Below are positions 44,276 to 52,229 of a stretch of DNA of 64,000 nt, piece by piece; positions within the stretch are counted from its first letter, which is position 1, and the number at the start of each line of letters is the position of its first letter. The translations under genes and the position numbers were made by a program. This DNA is from Microbacterium aurantiacum (lineage in GTDB: Bacteria; Actinomycetota; Actinomycetes; Actinomycetales; Microbacteriaceae), in assembly GCF_002872075.1 (NCBI RefSeq), contig NZ_PGGU01000016.1:610508-674507 (forward strand). The letters are read 5' to 3'. The notes under the pieces are model-generated. The model ran no database searches and was not told the origin of the DNA. It saw nothing but the letters and a program-made list of their open reading frames with translations.

Positions 44276-45706
44276 GTGAACAGATTCTTCCAGCGAACCG
44301 TCGGGCTCGCGGTGATCGTCATCGTGCTGCTCGCGGCCGGGCTGCTCTGGTGGGGCATCGCGGTGACCGACCCGCCGGTCCTGTGGGAACCCGCGCACGT
44401 GACTCTCGCCGGCGTGTGGCGCGTGCTCTACAGCACCGAGCTGCCGCACCTCGGCGTGCTCGCCACTGCGCTCGGCATCGCGCTCTTCCTCGTACTGTTC
44501 GTGATCATCAGCGAGCGGATGGTCGCCTGGCGCTACCGCCGAGCCGATGCCGAGGTGACGAAGCTCGCGCTCGCGCCGCGGGTCGTCATGGCTCGCACCC
44601 GGGGAGAGTTCGCCGGTCCGGTCACGGTGACGGTGCTGATCCCCGCGCACAACGAGGAGGCCTCGCTGCCGTTGACGCTCGAGTCGTTGAAGGCGCAGAG
44701 CTCGCCTCCGACCAGGGTGCTCGTCGTCGCCGACAACTGCACCGACCGCACGGTCGCGGTCGCCAGGGCGCATGGAGCCGACGTCTTCGAGACCGTCGGG
44801 AACACGCACAAGAAGGGCGGGGCGCTCAACCAGGCGCTGGAGGATCTGCTCCCGACGCTCGGCGACAACGACACGGTGATGGTGATGGATGCCGACAGTC
44901 AGATCGGCGAGGACTTCCTCACCGAGGCGGTGCGCCGCTTCACCGTCGACCGAGCGCTGATGGCCGTCGGCGGTCTGTTCGAGGGCGAGGAAGGGCACGG
45001 CCTGCTCGGACAGTTCCAGCGGAACGAGTACACGCGGTACCAGCGGGAGATCCGTCGTCGTGACGGGCGGGTCTTCGTCCTCACCGGTACGGCCTCGGTG
45101 TTCCGCTCCGCGGCGCTCCGCGCCGTCGCCGCCGCACGCGGCTCGGAACTTCCCGGCACCCGCGGAGAGGTGTACGACACCTTCGCGCTCACCGAGGACA
45201 ACGAGCTCACCATCGCGATCAAGTCGCTGGGCGGGCTGACCATCTCACCGACGGCGTGCTCGGTGGTGACCGAGCTGATGCCGAGCTGGCGGATGCTGTG
45301 GGCCCAGCGCCTGCGCTGGCAGCGCGGTGCTCTCGAGAACCTCGGCGCCTACGGAGTGACGCCGCAGACGCTGCGGTACTGGGCGCAGCAGATCGGCATC
45401 GGCTACGGCGTGCTCGCCCTGTTCACGTACTTCGCGCTGATCATCCTGATGATCGTCTCGATGGACACCTGGGTGTGGTTCCCGTTCTGGCTCGTCGTCG
45501 GCCTTCTCTTCGCGATCGAGCGCACGATCACCGTCTGGCGCGGCGGCTGGCGTGCCCGCGTCGTCGCACTGCTCGTCTTCCCGGAGCTGGTCTACGACTG
45601 CTTCCTGAACCTCGCGTTCCTGCGCGGGGTGTTCGAGATCGCATTCGGCCGCAGCGCCACGTGGAAGCACGTGGACCACGGCGCGGCGAAGGCGGTCGCG
45701 TCGTGA
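44276..45706 (+). CDS. Membrane glycosyltransferase, family 2 (polysaccharide synthase-like)
   Basis: A 476-residue processive GT2. Two N-terminal helices, then the catalytic domain with TVLIPAHNEEASLPLTL, the DxD motif MDADSQ, the acceptor aspartate in LTEDNELT, and QRLRWQRGALE (QxxRW) of cellulose/hyaluronan synthases; three C-terminal helices form the export channel. No PilZ domain is attached, so any cyclic-di-GMP control would be through another protein. GTG 44276 has AGGAGGG eight bases upstream. Its stop overlaps the small membrane protein start (GTGA). Confidence 0.9.
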   Translation: MNRFFQRTVGLAVIVIVLLAAGLLWWGIAVTDPPVLWEPAHVTLAGVWRVLYSTELPHLGVLATALGIALFLVLFVIISERMVAWRYRRADAEVTKLALAPRVVMARTRGEFAGPVTVTVLIPAHNEEASLPLTLESLKAQSSPPTRVLVVADNCTDRTVAVARAHGADVFETVGNTHKKGGALNQALEDLLPTLGDNDTVMVMDADSQIGEDFLTEAVRRFTVDRALMAVGGLFEGEEGHGLLGQFQRNEYTRYQREIRRRDGRVFVLTGTASVFRSAALRAVAAARGSELPGTRGEVYDTFALTEDNELTIAIKSLGGLTISPTACSVVTELMPSWRMLWAQRLRWQRGALENLGAYGVTPQTLRYWAQQIGIGYGVLALFTYFALIILMIVSMDTWVWFPFWLVVGLLFAIERTITVWRGGWRARVVALLVFPELVYDCFLNLAFLRGVFEIAFGRSATWKHVDHGAAKAVAS

Positions 45707-45909
45707 TCGCCCCCACGGGGTTCCTGCTGCCCGAGTCGGTGCTGCAGTCCGACTGGTTCAGCGTGCTGGCCACCTTCGTGGCGATCAACACGATCATCTA
45801 CCTCGTGCTCGGCATCATCAAGGTCCTGCCGAAGGTGCGGCTGCGCAGGCACAGCGGCGCGAGCCGGCGGTCAGAGACCCGGAGCATCCACCCCGACGCG
45901 CCGGTGTAG
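45703..45909 (+). CDS. Small membrane protein coupled to the glycosyltransferase
   Basis: A 68-residue protein with one hydrophobic segment (WFSVLATFVAINTIIYLVLG) and a basic C-terminal tail ending HPDAPV. The GTG start at 45703 overlaps the glycosyltransferase stop (GTGA), so it is translated after it. It may be an accessory subunit of the synthase, as small partners are known for other exopolysaccharide machines; this is inference. Its last 39 bases overlap the end of the EAL gene on the other strand. Confidence 0.65.
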   Translation: MIAPTGFLLPESVLQSDWFSVLATFVAINTIIYLVLGIIKVLPKVRLRRHSGASRRSETRSIHPDAPV

Positions 45910-46614
45910 CTCGGACAGCGCGGCCGTCATGTGCTCGGCGACCGTCGGCATGCCCAGGTGGAATCCCTGGGCGAAGTCCGCACCCAGACCGCGCGCACGC
46001 TCGAGGTGAAGATCGTCCGAGACGCCCTCGACGAGCACGGTGGCACCGGCTCCCCTGGCGGCATCGAGAAGCCGTTTCAGGCGAGCACGCGCTGTGGCGT
46101 CGTCGGCGATCTGCCAGAAAAGTGCGCGATCGATCTTGACGACGTCGGGGCGCAGCGTCGTGATGCGCGACTCGTCGGCACTCGCGGCCCCCGCGTCGTC
46201 GACGAGGAGCTGGCCACCGAGCCGGGTGACCCGCTCGCGGACCGCTCCCAGGTCGGCACTGGTCGCGCCTTCGTACAGCTCCAATCCCCAGGGCCGGATG
46301 CAGGCGCCGAGCACGTCCTCCAACTCGGGGCGCAGGATCGTCGAGCCGGAGGCGTTGAGCGTCACGAACATGCCGTCGGGAAGCGACGCCGACTCGGCGA
46401 TCGCGTCGCGGATGAGGTCGAGTTCGAGCTCCTCGCGAGAGCCGGCGGCATCGGCACGCGCCAGGTGCACGGGCGGCGGCTCGCCGTCGGAGAACCGTGC
46501 CAGGGCTTCGAACCCGACGACGCTCCAGGTCTCCAGGTCGACGATCGGCTGGAAGACGATGGTGATCTCGGTGCCCGCGCCGCCATCATCGTCGATAGGT
46601 CCGCGAATAATCAC
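45871..46614 (-). CDS. EAL-domain cyclic-di-GMP phosphodiesterase-like protein
   Basis: A 247-residue stand-alone EAL domain. The EAL motif (GFEALARF), the asparagine in TLNAS, the second acidic site LELYEG, the KID lysine in VVKIDRAL, the late glutamate in LVEGVS and QGFHLG are all present. The DDFGTG loop is changed to DDAGAA, so metal binding or dimerisation may be weak. GTG start. Convergent with the glycosyltransferase operon and beside a GGDEF gene, it may lower or read cyclic-di-GMP for exopolysaccharide control. Confidence 0.85.
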   Translation of the reverse strand: MIIRGPIDDDGGAGTEITIVFQPIVDLETWSVVGFEALARFSDGEPPPVHLARADAAGSREELELDLIRDAIAESASLPDGMFVTLNASGSTILRPELEDVLGACIRPWGLELYEGATSADLGAVRERVTRLGGQLLVDDAGAASADESRITTLRPDVVKIDRALFWQIADDATARARLKRLLDAARGAGATVLVEGVSDDLHLERARGLGADFAQGFHLGMPTVAEHMTAALSELHRRVGVDAPGL

Positions 46615-46718
46615 GGTTCAGTGTAGCTCCGCGCCGGAAGTGCCCTCAGAACGACGTAGCCTGGTAGATCGGAGCGAGTTCGCACACCGGGACTCGTTCC
46701 CCCAGGGGGGAGTTCCGC

Positions 46719-47753
46719 ATGGTCGTCCAGGACATCCGCGCGTCCGACGCGGAGGACCTGCGCTGGTTGCGCGCCGGCTGGCTGAAGAGCGTGCGGGAGC
46801 GCACCTCGACCTATTCCGTCGTGACCGCCGGCATCATGCTGCTCTTCGCGGCTCTCGGGTTGTTCGAGCTCTTCGAGCAGGATCTCACCGTGTTCGAGGT
46901 CGTGCTCTCCTGGGGCATCCTCGGCGTCTCACTGACCGTCGTGGCGATGGTCGCGCTGTTCGGCGTCGAGCTCGCGCGCTGGACCGGTCTGGCCCTGGTG
47001 GTCGCGCATGCCGGCGTCTCGGCGTACTACCTCGGATATTCGGATGAGCGGCAGAACGCGATCGCCGCTCTGCAGGAGTTGCCGCTGATGGCCATGTACT
47101 TCTCCTGGTTCTACGGGGCGCGGATAGCGAGGCTGGGCGAACTGGTCATCCTCGCGACCGTCGGCGTCGCGACCGCATTCGGCCCCTTCACGACGCCGGG
47201 AGCAGGCATCAGCGCTCTCCTGGGACCCGTCAACCTGCTCGGTGCGGCCCTGTTCACCTGGCTGTGCCTGGAGGCCGGACTGTTCGTGCGCCACCGCATC
47301 CGGCTGGAGTCGCACACCGACGTCCTCACCGGCGCCCTGAACCGGCGCGGGTTCGTCGCCAAGGCAGGCATGGAGTTCCGGCGCGCAGCCCGGCACGGCA
47401 GGCCGGTCAGCATCGCCGTACTCGATCTCGACAAGTTCAAGGCGGTCAACGATGAAGCAGGTCATGCTGCGGGCGACTTCGTGCTCAAATCGCTCTCCTC
47501 GCAGTGGATGTCGCTGTCACGCGACACCGACGTCGTCGGCCGGCTCGGCGGTGACGAGTTCGCGATGGTGCTGCCGGAGACCGACGCCGATGAGGCGCGC
47601 GCGCTGATGCGCCGTCTGCGCGCGTTCGCGACGCACCCGTGGTCGTGGGGAGTCGTTCAGGCGCAGCCCGATGAGAGCGTCGATGCGGCGCTGGCCCGGG
47701 CGGATCAGGCGATGTACGACGACAAGCGCGCCGAGGGCGATTCCTTCGGCTGA
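46719..47753 (+). CDS. Membrane diguanylate cyclase (GGDEF)
   Basis: A 344-residue protein. Residues about 30-190 carry five or six membrane helices (MASE-like sensor); residues 200-344 are a GGDEF domain that joins two GTP into cyclic-di-GMP. Seen are DVLTGALNRRGF, the active loop RLGGDEF, and an inhibitory site RDTD exactly five residues before GRLGGDEF, so product feedback is likely. AGGGGGGAG precedes ATG 46719. With the EAL and GT2 genes it makes a local cyclic-di-GMP circuit. Confidence 0.9.
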   Translation: MVVQDIRASDAEDLRWLRAGWLKSVRERTSTYSVVTAGIMLLFAALGLFELFEQDLTVFEVVLSWGILGVSLTVVAMVALFGVELARWTGLALVVAHAGVSAYYLGYSDERQNAIAALQELPLMAMYFSWFYGARIARLGELVILATVGVATAFGPFTTPGAGISALLGPVNLLGAALFTWLCLEAGLFVRHRIRLESHTDVLTGALNRRGFVAKAGMEFRRAARHGRPVSIAVLDLDKFKAVNDEAGHAAGDFVLKSLSSQWMSLSRDTDVVGRLGGDEFAMVLPETDADEARALMRRLRAFATHPWSWGVVQAQPDESVDAALARADQAMYDDKRAEGDSFG

Positions 47754-47774
47754 CGGCCCTTCGCCGGCTTTGCG

Positions 47775-47833
47775 TTCGGAGAGCGCAAACGGCTCCATTT
47801 CGGCCCGAGACCGAGCCGTTTGCGCTCTCTGAA
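47775..47833. terminator. Bidirectional terminator hairpin
   Basis: A perfect 17-bp stem (47779-47795 with 47813-47829, core GAGCGCAAACGGCTC) extended by TTC/GAA to 21 bp with one mismatch; 17-base loop. It stands between the GGDEF gene and the convergent FUSC gene. Confidence 0.75.
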
Positions 47834-47841
47834 CCGGGCGA

Positions 47842-48879
47842 TCAGTCCTCGCCGACGAGCACGCCGCGAATGCGCCGCAGGTCCTCCATCAGCGATCCGA
47901 TGAGGATCCAGTGCGCCGACGTCGGGGGCGTGATCACCAGCGGCGCCGTCAGTGCGGGGATCACCGAGGTCAGAGTGTCCGGCTCGGGGGAGACTTCCGC
48001 GATCTGCACGGCGAGGCGGACGTCGTGCCCGGCGCGCCGCAGCTGCTCGGCGATGGCGGCGACGGCCGCCTCCTCGCCGATCGTGTCGTCATAGTGATCG
48101 AAGTAGGCGCGGGTCATCCCGATCACCTGCGTGACGATCGGCGACAGCTTCTCGAGCAGGGAGCGCATCTCCTGCAGGTCGGCACGGTGGGTGGAGCGTC
48201 GCGGGTTCAGCGTGAGGGACTCCTCGCCGGCGGCGATGGATGCCTCGGCGGCATCCTTCATCGGACGTAGCAGCCGCACCTCGAGCATGAGCTCCTGCAG
48301 CGTCGCCGAGGTCTGCGGTGAGGGGAGCGCGGCGGCCAGACGGTCCAGGCTCGCGGCGAGTTCGGCGCCGAGCAGGCCGAGGTCGCGCCGCGCCGGCGCC
48401 ACGAGAACCGGCGGCACGATGAGGGCGTTGACGACGATACCGATGACCACGCCGATGAGCGTCTCCGCGATGCGGGCGACGGCGTACTCGGGGCTCGACG
48501 AACCCAGGGCCAGCACGAGCATCGCCGAGATCGCGACCTGGTTTCCGGTACCGGGCGTCGCCCGCAGTACCCAGGCGACGAGCATCGAGACGACGATCGC
48601 GAGCAGCACGATCCAGCTCGGCGAGCCCAGGAGCAGACCGAGCGCGACGGCGATCACGACGCCGGCGATGACGCCGACGCTGCGCTCCAGGGCCTTCGAG
48701 AGGGACTGGTTCACGCTCGGCTGCACGACCAGGAGCGCGGCAATGGCTGCGAAGACCGGAAGCTGCCCGGGGAACGCCCAGCCTGCGATGAGCCACGCGG
48801 CGATCGTCGCCGCGGCGGATTTCACCACCTGCAGCAGCGGCGCCCGCTTCGAGGCTCGGATCGTGGCGGGGATGCGCAT
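47842..48879 (-). CDS. FUSC-family membrane protein (aromatic acid exporter-like)
   Basis: A 345-residue protein with six membrane helices at the N-terminal half (from VKSAAATIAAWLIAGWAF) and a helical cytoplasmic C-terminal half, the fusaric-acid-resistance/YccS arrangement in a short single-block form. Residues VVQPSVNQSLSKALERSVGV match the family signature around the fourth loop. Members export aromatic acids or act in cell-envelope stress. ATG 48879 is chosen because the upstream frame is hydrophilic and lacks family similarity. No neighbour shares its strand closely enough for certain operon membership. Confidence 0.8.
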   Translation of the reverse strand: MRIPATIRASKRAPLLQVVKSAAATIAAWLIAGWAFPGQLPVFAAIAALLVVQPSVNQSLSKALERSVGVIAGVVIAVALGLLLGSPSWIVLLAIVVSMLVAWVLRATPGTGNQVAISAMLVLALGSSSPEYAVARIAETLIGVVIGIVVNALIVPPVLVAPARRDLGLLGAELAASLDRLAAALPSPQTSATLQELMLEVRLLRPMKDAAEASIAAGEESLTLNPRRSTHRADLQEMRSLLEKLSPIVTQVIGMTRAYFDHYDDTIGEEAAVAAIAEQLRRAGHDVRLAVQIAEVSPEPDTLTSVIPALTAPLVITPPTSAHWILIGSLMEDLRRIRGVLVGED

Positions 48880-48926
48880 GCCGACAACGCTAGTGCGTCG
48901 ACGCTCCGCGCCCGGGTGCGGCTGTT

Positions 48927-49571
48927 CTAACCGTTCCCGGGCGCCGCGGACTTCCGGAGCGGTCCCTTCTTGATGTCGTCGATCAGCCATGTGCCGTCGA
49001 TCTTCGTGAGGGAGTACTCGCGCGGCTGGGCGAGCTCCTCACCGGCGGCGACGCCGATCTGATGGAGATAGCCCTCCGACGCTCCGACGATGCGAAAGAT
49101 CGACTCGAATCCCACGGTCGCGTGCTCGCGCTCCTCGTCGAGCGTCGAAACCAACCATGCGACGCCCGTCTGTTCGATGCTGAGATCGTTGTCGACGTAG
49201 AGTGCGATCACGCCTTCGCGATATCCCTGTGCCGTGAGCTTCTCGGTGAACAGCTCGGAGAAGCTGCGCAGTTCGGCATCGACGGAGTCGACGATCGTGC
49301 TCGGCGAGCGGTTGTCCGATGCGGCGGAGTGGAGCGCGACGACCTGCTGCAGCGCCTGCACGTCCGCATCCTCGAGTTCGAGTTGTTCACCGGTGGAATC
49401 GACTGTCCACAGCGTGTCATCAGGATCGAACTCCGGGATCGGACTCGACGCGGCGGACGCGGATGCCGCCGGCGGTGCGTCGGTGCACCCCGACAGTCCT
49501 GCGGCGCTGACCGAGGCGATCGCCAGGGCGATGGTGATCGAGACGGCTCTCCTCGAACGGATGCTCTTCAT
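48927..49571 (-). CDS. Hypothetical lipoprotein
   Basis: A 214-residue secreted protein with a lipoprotein signal peptide (MKSIRSRRAVSITIALAIAS, lipobox LSGC at about residue 29) and a serine/alanine-rich linker. The mature part has an NTF2- or SnoaL-like look: helical start (EDADVQALQQVVALHSAASD), later strands, and SLTKIDGTWLIDDIKKGP at the end, which is the usual final strand of such folds. I do not recognise the family. It is probably attached to the outer face of the membrane. No function can be assigned. Confidence 0.75.
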   Translation of the reverse strand: MKSIRSRRAVSITIALAIASVSAAGLSGCTDAPPAASASAASSPIPEFDPDDTLWTVDSTGEQLELEDADVQALQQVVALHSAASDNRSPSTIVDSVDAELRSFSELFTEKLTAQGYREGVIALYVDNDLSIEQTGVAWLVSTLDEEREHATVGFESIFRIVGASEGYLHQIGVAAGEELAQPREYSLTKIDGTWLIDDIKKGPLRKSAAPGNG

Positions 49572-49584
49572 GATGTGCTCCTCA

Positions 49585-49613
49585 CGGGAGGAGGGCCGTC
49601 AGCCCTCCTCCCG
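49585..49613. terminator. Terminator hairpin after GH16
   Basis: CGGGAGGAGGGC at 49585-49596 and GCCCTCCTCCCG at 49602-49613 form a perfect 12-bp stem with a 5-base loop, 13 bases beyond the GH16 stop on the minus strand. It also isolates the lipoprotein gene from the GH16 transcript. Confidence 0.7.
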
Positions 49614-49625
49614 GTTCGTGGACGG

Positions 49626-50909
49626 TCAGTTGGCGGGTGCGGCGTTCAGCTGCCAGTGGGAGGACCACCACGTGCTCGGCACGCTGCCGAACTCGACCTT
49701 GCCGTTGCCGTTCTCGACATGCAGGGCGCCGGACGCGTTCTGGATGCGGACGTAGCCGCTGCCCGCGGACGGCGCCGACCACTCGGCCGCCGTTCCCGCG
49801 GTGGCGGCGGTGCCGTGGCGCACGGTCGTGCCGCTCACGTAGAGATACTGGTTGGTCCACCGGTTGCGGTACTTGATCGCGCCGGATGCGGTCGTCTCCG
49901 GAACCCACTGCGCGCTCCAATAGGTGCTGGGCACTTCACCGAACCAGACGAGGCCGTCGTTCGGTTCGACGTTGACGGCTCCTGCTCTGTGCCGGTTGTT
50001 GATGAGCTTCCAAGTAGGAGAAACCGCCTCGGTGTACCCGGCGTTGTTCTTGTAGACGCGCAGGTAGTCGACCTCCCACTGCTTCGGCCACACGTCGTTC
50101 GGCTGGCCGGAGCCGGCACCGGTGTAGATGTTCATGATGATGCCCATCGCCGTGTTCGGGGCGTCGTTGATCGTCTTCACCAGCTGGCCGTCGTAGTAGA
50201 ACTTCAATTCGGTGGGCGTCCAGTCCATCGAGTAGATGTGGAACTCGGTCGTGGGTGAGCCTGAGACCGGCACGTTGGACAGGTGCCACGAGCTCAGGAA
50301 GTTCGGGTCGCCCCAGCCGTAGGCCGCGATGCGCCAATTGGTCGGGGTGCTGAAGAACGTCTCGATGAAGTCGATCTCGGCCTGGCCGCCGGTCGTGTTG
50401 GTGCCCACGAGCCACACGGCCTGATGGCCGCCGCCGCCCGCGTTCGACTTCTTCGCTCTGACCTCGAAGTATCCGTACTTCGTCGAGTAGCCGTTGAAGG
50501 TCGGAAGATTGTTCCGGTTCACGGCACTGCCGTTGAAGGGATGCCAGTTGTTCTGGTTGTACGTCTGAATCGCCGAAGATACGACGGTGCCGTCCTGGTC
50601 GGGGTTCCACGGCGGCTGATCTTGATCGACGCGGAGTTTGATGGTGCCGTTCGAGATCGTGTACCGCGCCGCCGTGTCGGCGATGTCGGAAGCCGGTACC
50701 CAGTGCGGGAGGTAGTTGGGCAGCCACTTGTCGGTGTCGAGCGTCGTTCCGCTGAACTCCTCGCTGAAGTCCAGGGTGAAGCCCGGCTTGTCGACCGGGT
50801 TCGGGGGCGTATCGGCAGCCCATGCCGGCGGGGCGAGCACGAGGGCGCTCAGGGCGGTCGTGGCGACGGCAGCCGCCGCAAGTCTGCGGGGGAATGTTCG
50901 GCGGATCAT
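49626..50909 (-). CDS. Secreted GH16 beta-glucanase/laminarinase
   Basis: A 427-residue exported glycoside hydrolase. The start ATG 50909 follows GAGGAG and gives a Sec signal peptide ending near PAWAAD. The GH16 domain covers residues 40-270 and contains the catalytic pair in EIDFIE (ExDxxE). The C-terminal 130 residues contain two related repeats with VPSTYWSAQW and VPSTWWSSHW, a lectin-like glucan-binding domain. The enzyme should hydrolyse 1,3- or 1,3/1,4-beta-glucans outside the cell. It is divergent from the ROK repressor end and opposite the sugar importer operon, which should take up the products. Confidence 0.9.
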   Translation of the reverse strand: MIRRTFPRRLAAAAVATTALSALVLAPPAWAADTPPNPVDKPGFTLDFSEEFSGTTLDTDKWLPNYLPHWVPASDIADTAARYTISNGTIKLRVDQDQPPWNPDQDGTVVSSAIQTYNQNNWHPFNGSAVNRNNLPTFNGYSTKYGYFEVRAKKSNAGGGGHQAVWLVGTNTTGGQAEIDFIETFFSTPTNWRIAAYGWGDPNFLSSWHLSNVPVSGSPTTEFHIYSMDWTPTELKFYYDGQLVKTINDAPNTAMGIIMNIYTGAGSGQPNDVWPKQWEVDYLRVYKNNAGYTEAVSPTWKLINNRHRAGAVNVEPNDGLVWFGEVPSTYWSAQWVPETTASGAIKYRNRWTNQYLYVSGTTVRHGTAATAGTAAEWSAPSAGSGYVRIQNASGALHVENGNGKVEFGSVPSTWWSSHWQLNAAPAN

Positions 50910-50975
50910 CTTGCTCCTCAAGGATCGACATTGATCGATAAATCGGAGGGTCGCAGGGTGCGCCGGTCCGACGAG

Positions 50976-51008
50976 GACAATTAACCCGGACTCTTACGTA
51001 ATTGTCAA
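50976..51008 (-). promoter_or_regulatory. GH16 promoter with 8-bp inverted-repeat operator
   Basis: On the minus strand TTGACA (51008-51003) and GTTAAT (50985-50980) are 17 bases apart. GACAATTA (50976-50983) and TAATTGTC (50999-51006) are exact inverted repeats that overlay both promoter hexamers, so a bound repressor would block the polymerase. The nearby ROK gene is the obvious candidate. Confidence 0.6.
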
Positions 51009-52105
51009 GACGTGTGTGCGAAGAGCTGCTCGCGACCGGAGGCGCTGCTCACCGCGAGAGCTCCGAGGCACGGTGCCGCTGCACCGAGCGTCGACGCGCG
51101 AAGCTCGGGCACGAACAGGGCGCGCTCCGAGAGCTCGACCCGCAGGGCGTCGGCGATACGGCCGGACCCTTCGGGGATGCTGCTGCTGACCACGACGGCA
51201 TGGGGGTCTATCGCGAGCACGAGTGCTCCGAGGCCGTCGGCGATCCCGGCGGCGAACTCGGCCACGGCGTCATCGTTGCCGCCGGTGAAAAGGGTCTCGA
51301 TGCCTCCCTCGGCTCGGGCGGAAAGTCGTTCCTGAGCCTGCGGCCATGCCACGCGGCCGAGGGCGCCGATCTCGCCGGCTGCGCCGTGGGCGCCACGGGC
51401 GACCCGCCCGTCCACGACGGATGCGGCCGAGATCCGATTGCCGATACGCAGGACCACGGCGGTCTCGTCGGGGCCGATCGTGCCGTTCTCGATCTCGGCG
51501 AGCGCCGCGAGCTTGGTGTCGTTGTCGAAGAAGATCGTCGTCTGCGGGTAGGCCCGCCGGAGGTGCGCATCGATGTCGATCGCGAGCCAATCGGGCACGA
51601 CGGTCGTCTTCACCGGTCGGCCGCTGGCGTCGACGATGCCCGGGATTCCGACAGTGAGCGCGGCGAGATCGTCGGCCGACTTTCCGGCCTCCGCAAGCAG
51701 TGCGCCCACGACGCCGAGGATCGCGGTCACAGCGTCTTCACCGCCGGATAGATCCTGTTCGACGCGGCGGTGGGGAGCGCAGACCGTGCCGCGCAGATCG
51801 CCGGCGATGCCGGCGATGCCGTGCGGACCGATGTCGATCCCGATGACGATGCCGCGATCGGCGGCGAGCCGATATCCGCGTGCGGGTCGGCCCGCCCTTG
51901 TCGGTCGCAGCTGCTCGGCGCGGATCAGCTCGTTCTCCAGCATTCCGGAGAGCACTGCCTCGACGGTCGTGCGGGAGAGTCCTGTCGATGCGGCCAGGTG
52001 AGTGGCCGTCATCGGTTCGGTCGCGTCCCAGAGCGTGGTCAGCACGGCCTGGTCGTTGAGGCGCCGCATTGCTGCGAGGTCGGTTCCGAGCGCGGGGGAT
52101 GTCAC
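51005..52105 (-). CDS. ROK-family transcriptional regulator
   Basis: A 366-residue ROK repressor. The helix-turn-helix (MTATHLAASTGLSRTTVEAV, residues 32-51) precedes the ROK fold (VIGIDIGPHGIAG; FFDNDTKLAALAEIENG). The zinc-binding cysteine motif of most ROK proteins is absent: the corresponding stretch is RGAHGAAGEIGALGRVAWP, so effector binding may differ. GTG start. It lies between the GH16 gene and the sugar importer operon and should control both. The likely inducer is a gluco-oligosaccharide. Confidence 0.85.
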   Translation of the reverse strand: MTSPALGTDLAAMRRLNDQAVLTTLWDATEPMTATHLAASTGLSRTTVEAVLSGMLENELIRAEQLRPTRAGRPARGYRLAADRGIVIGIDIGPHGIAGIAGDLRGTVCAPHRRVEQDLSGGEDAVTAILGVVGALLAEAGKSADDLAALTVGIPGIVDASGRPVKTTVVPDWLAIDIDAHLRRAYPQTTIFFDNDTKLAALAEIENGTIGPDETAVVLRIGNRISAASVVDGRVARGAHGAAGEIGALGRVAWPQAQERLSARAEGGIETLFTGGNDDAVAEFAAGIADGLGALVLAIDPHAVVVSSSIPEGSGRIADALRVELSERALFVPELRASTLGAAAPCLGALAVSSASGREQLFAHTS

Positions 52106-52139
52106 GTCTCCTGACTATCACATCCGTGCGTGATGCGGC

Positions 52140-52168
52140 TTGACAGCCTGCGGACGGTGACCTATCTT
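52140..52168 (+). promoter_or_regulatory. Promoter of the sugar importer operon
   Basis: TTGACA at 52140-52145 and TATCTT at 52163-52168 are exactly 17 bases apart, a strong vegetative-type promoter. The start would be near 52175, about 55 bases before the binding protein gene. Confidence 0.6.
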
Positions 52169-52229
52169 GGGGAATTACCACGGAGAGTTGCAAAATAAAG
52201 ACTCCCCTCACCTGGAAAGCGACAATCAC

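Noticed and set aside
41740..45063. An 1107-codon plus-strand frame over the fusion and AlkD-like genes
   Set aside because: No domain is recognisable and it runs opposite two genes with clear families.
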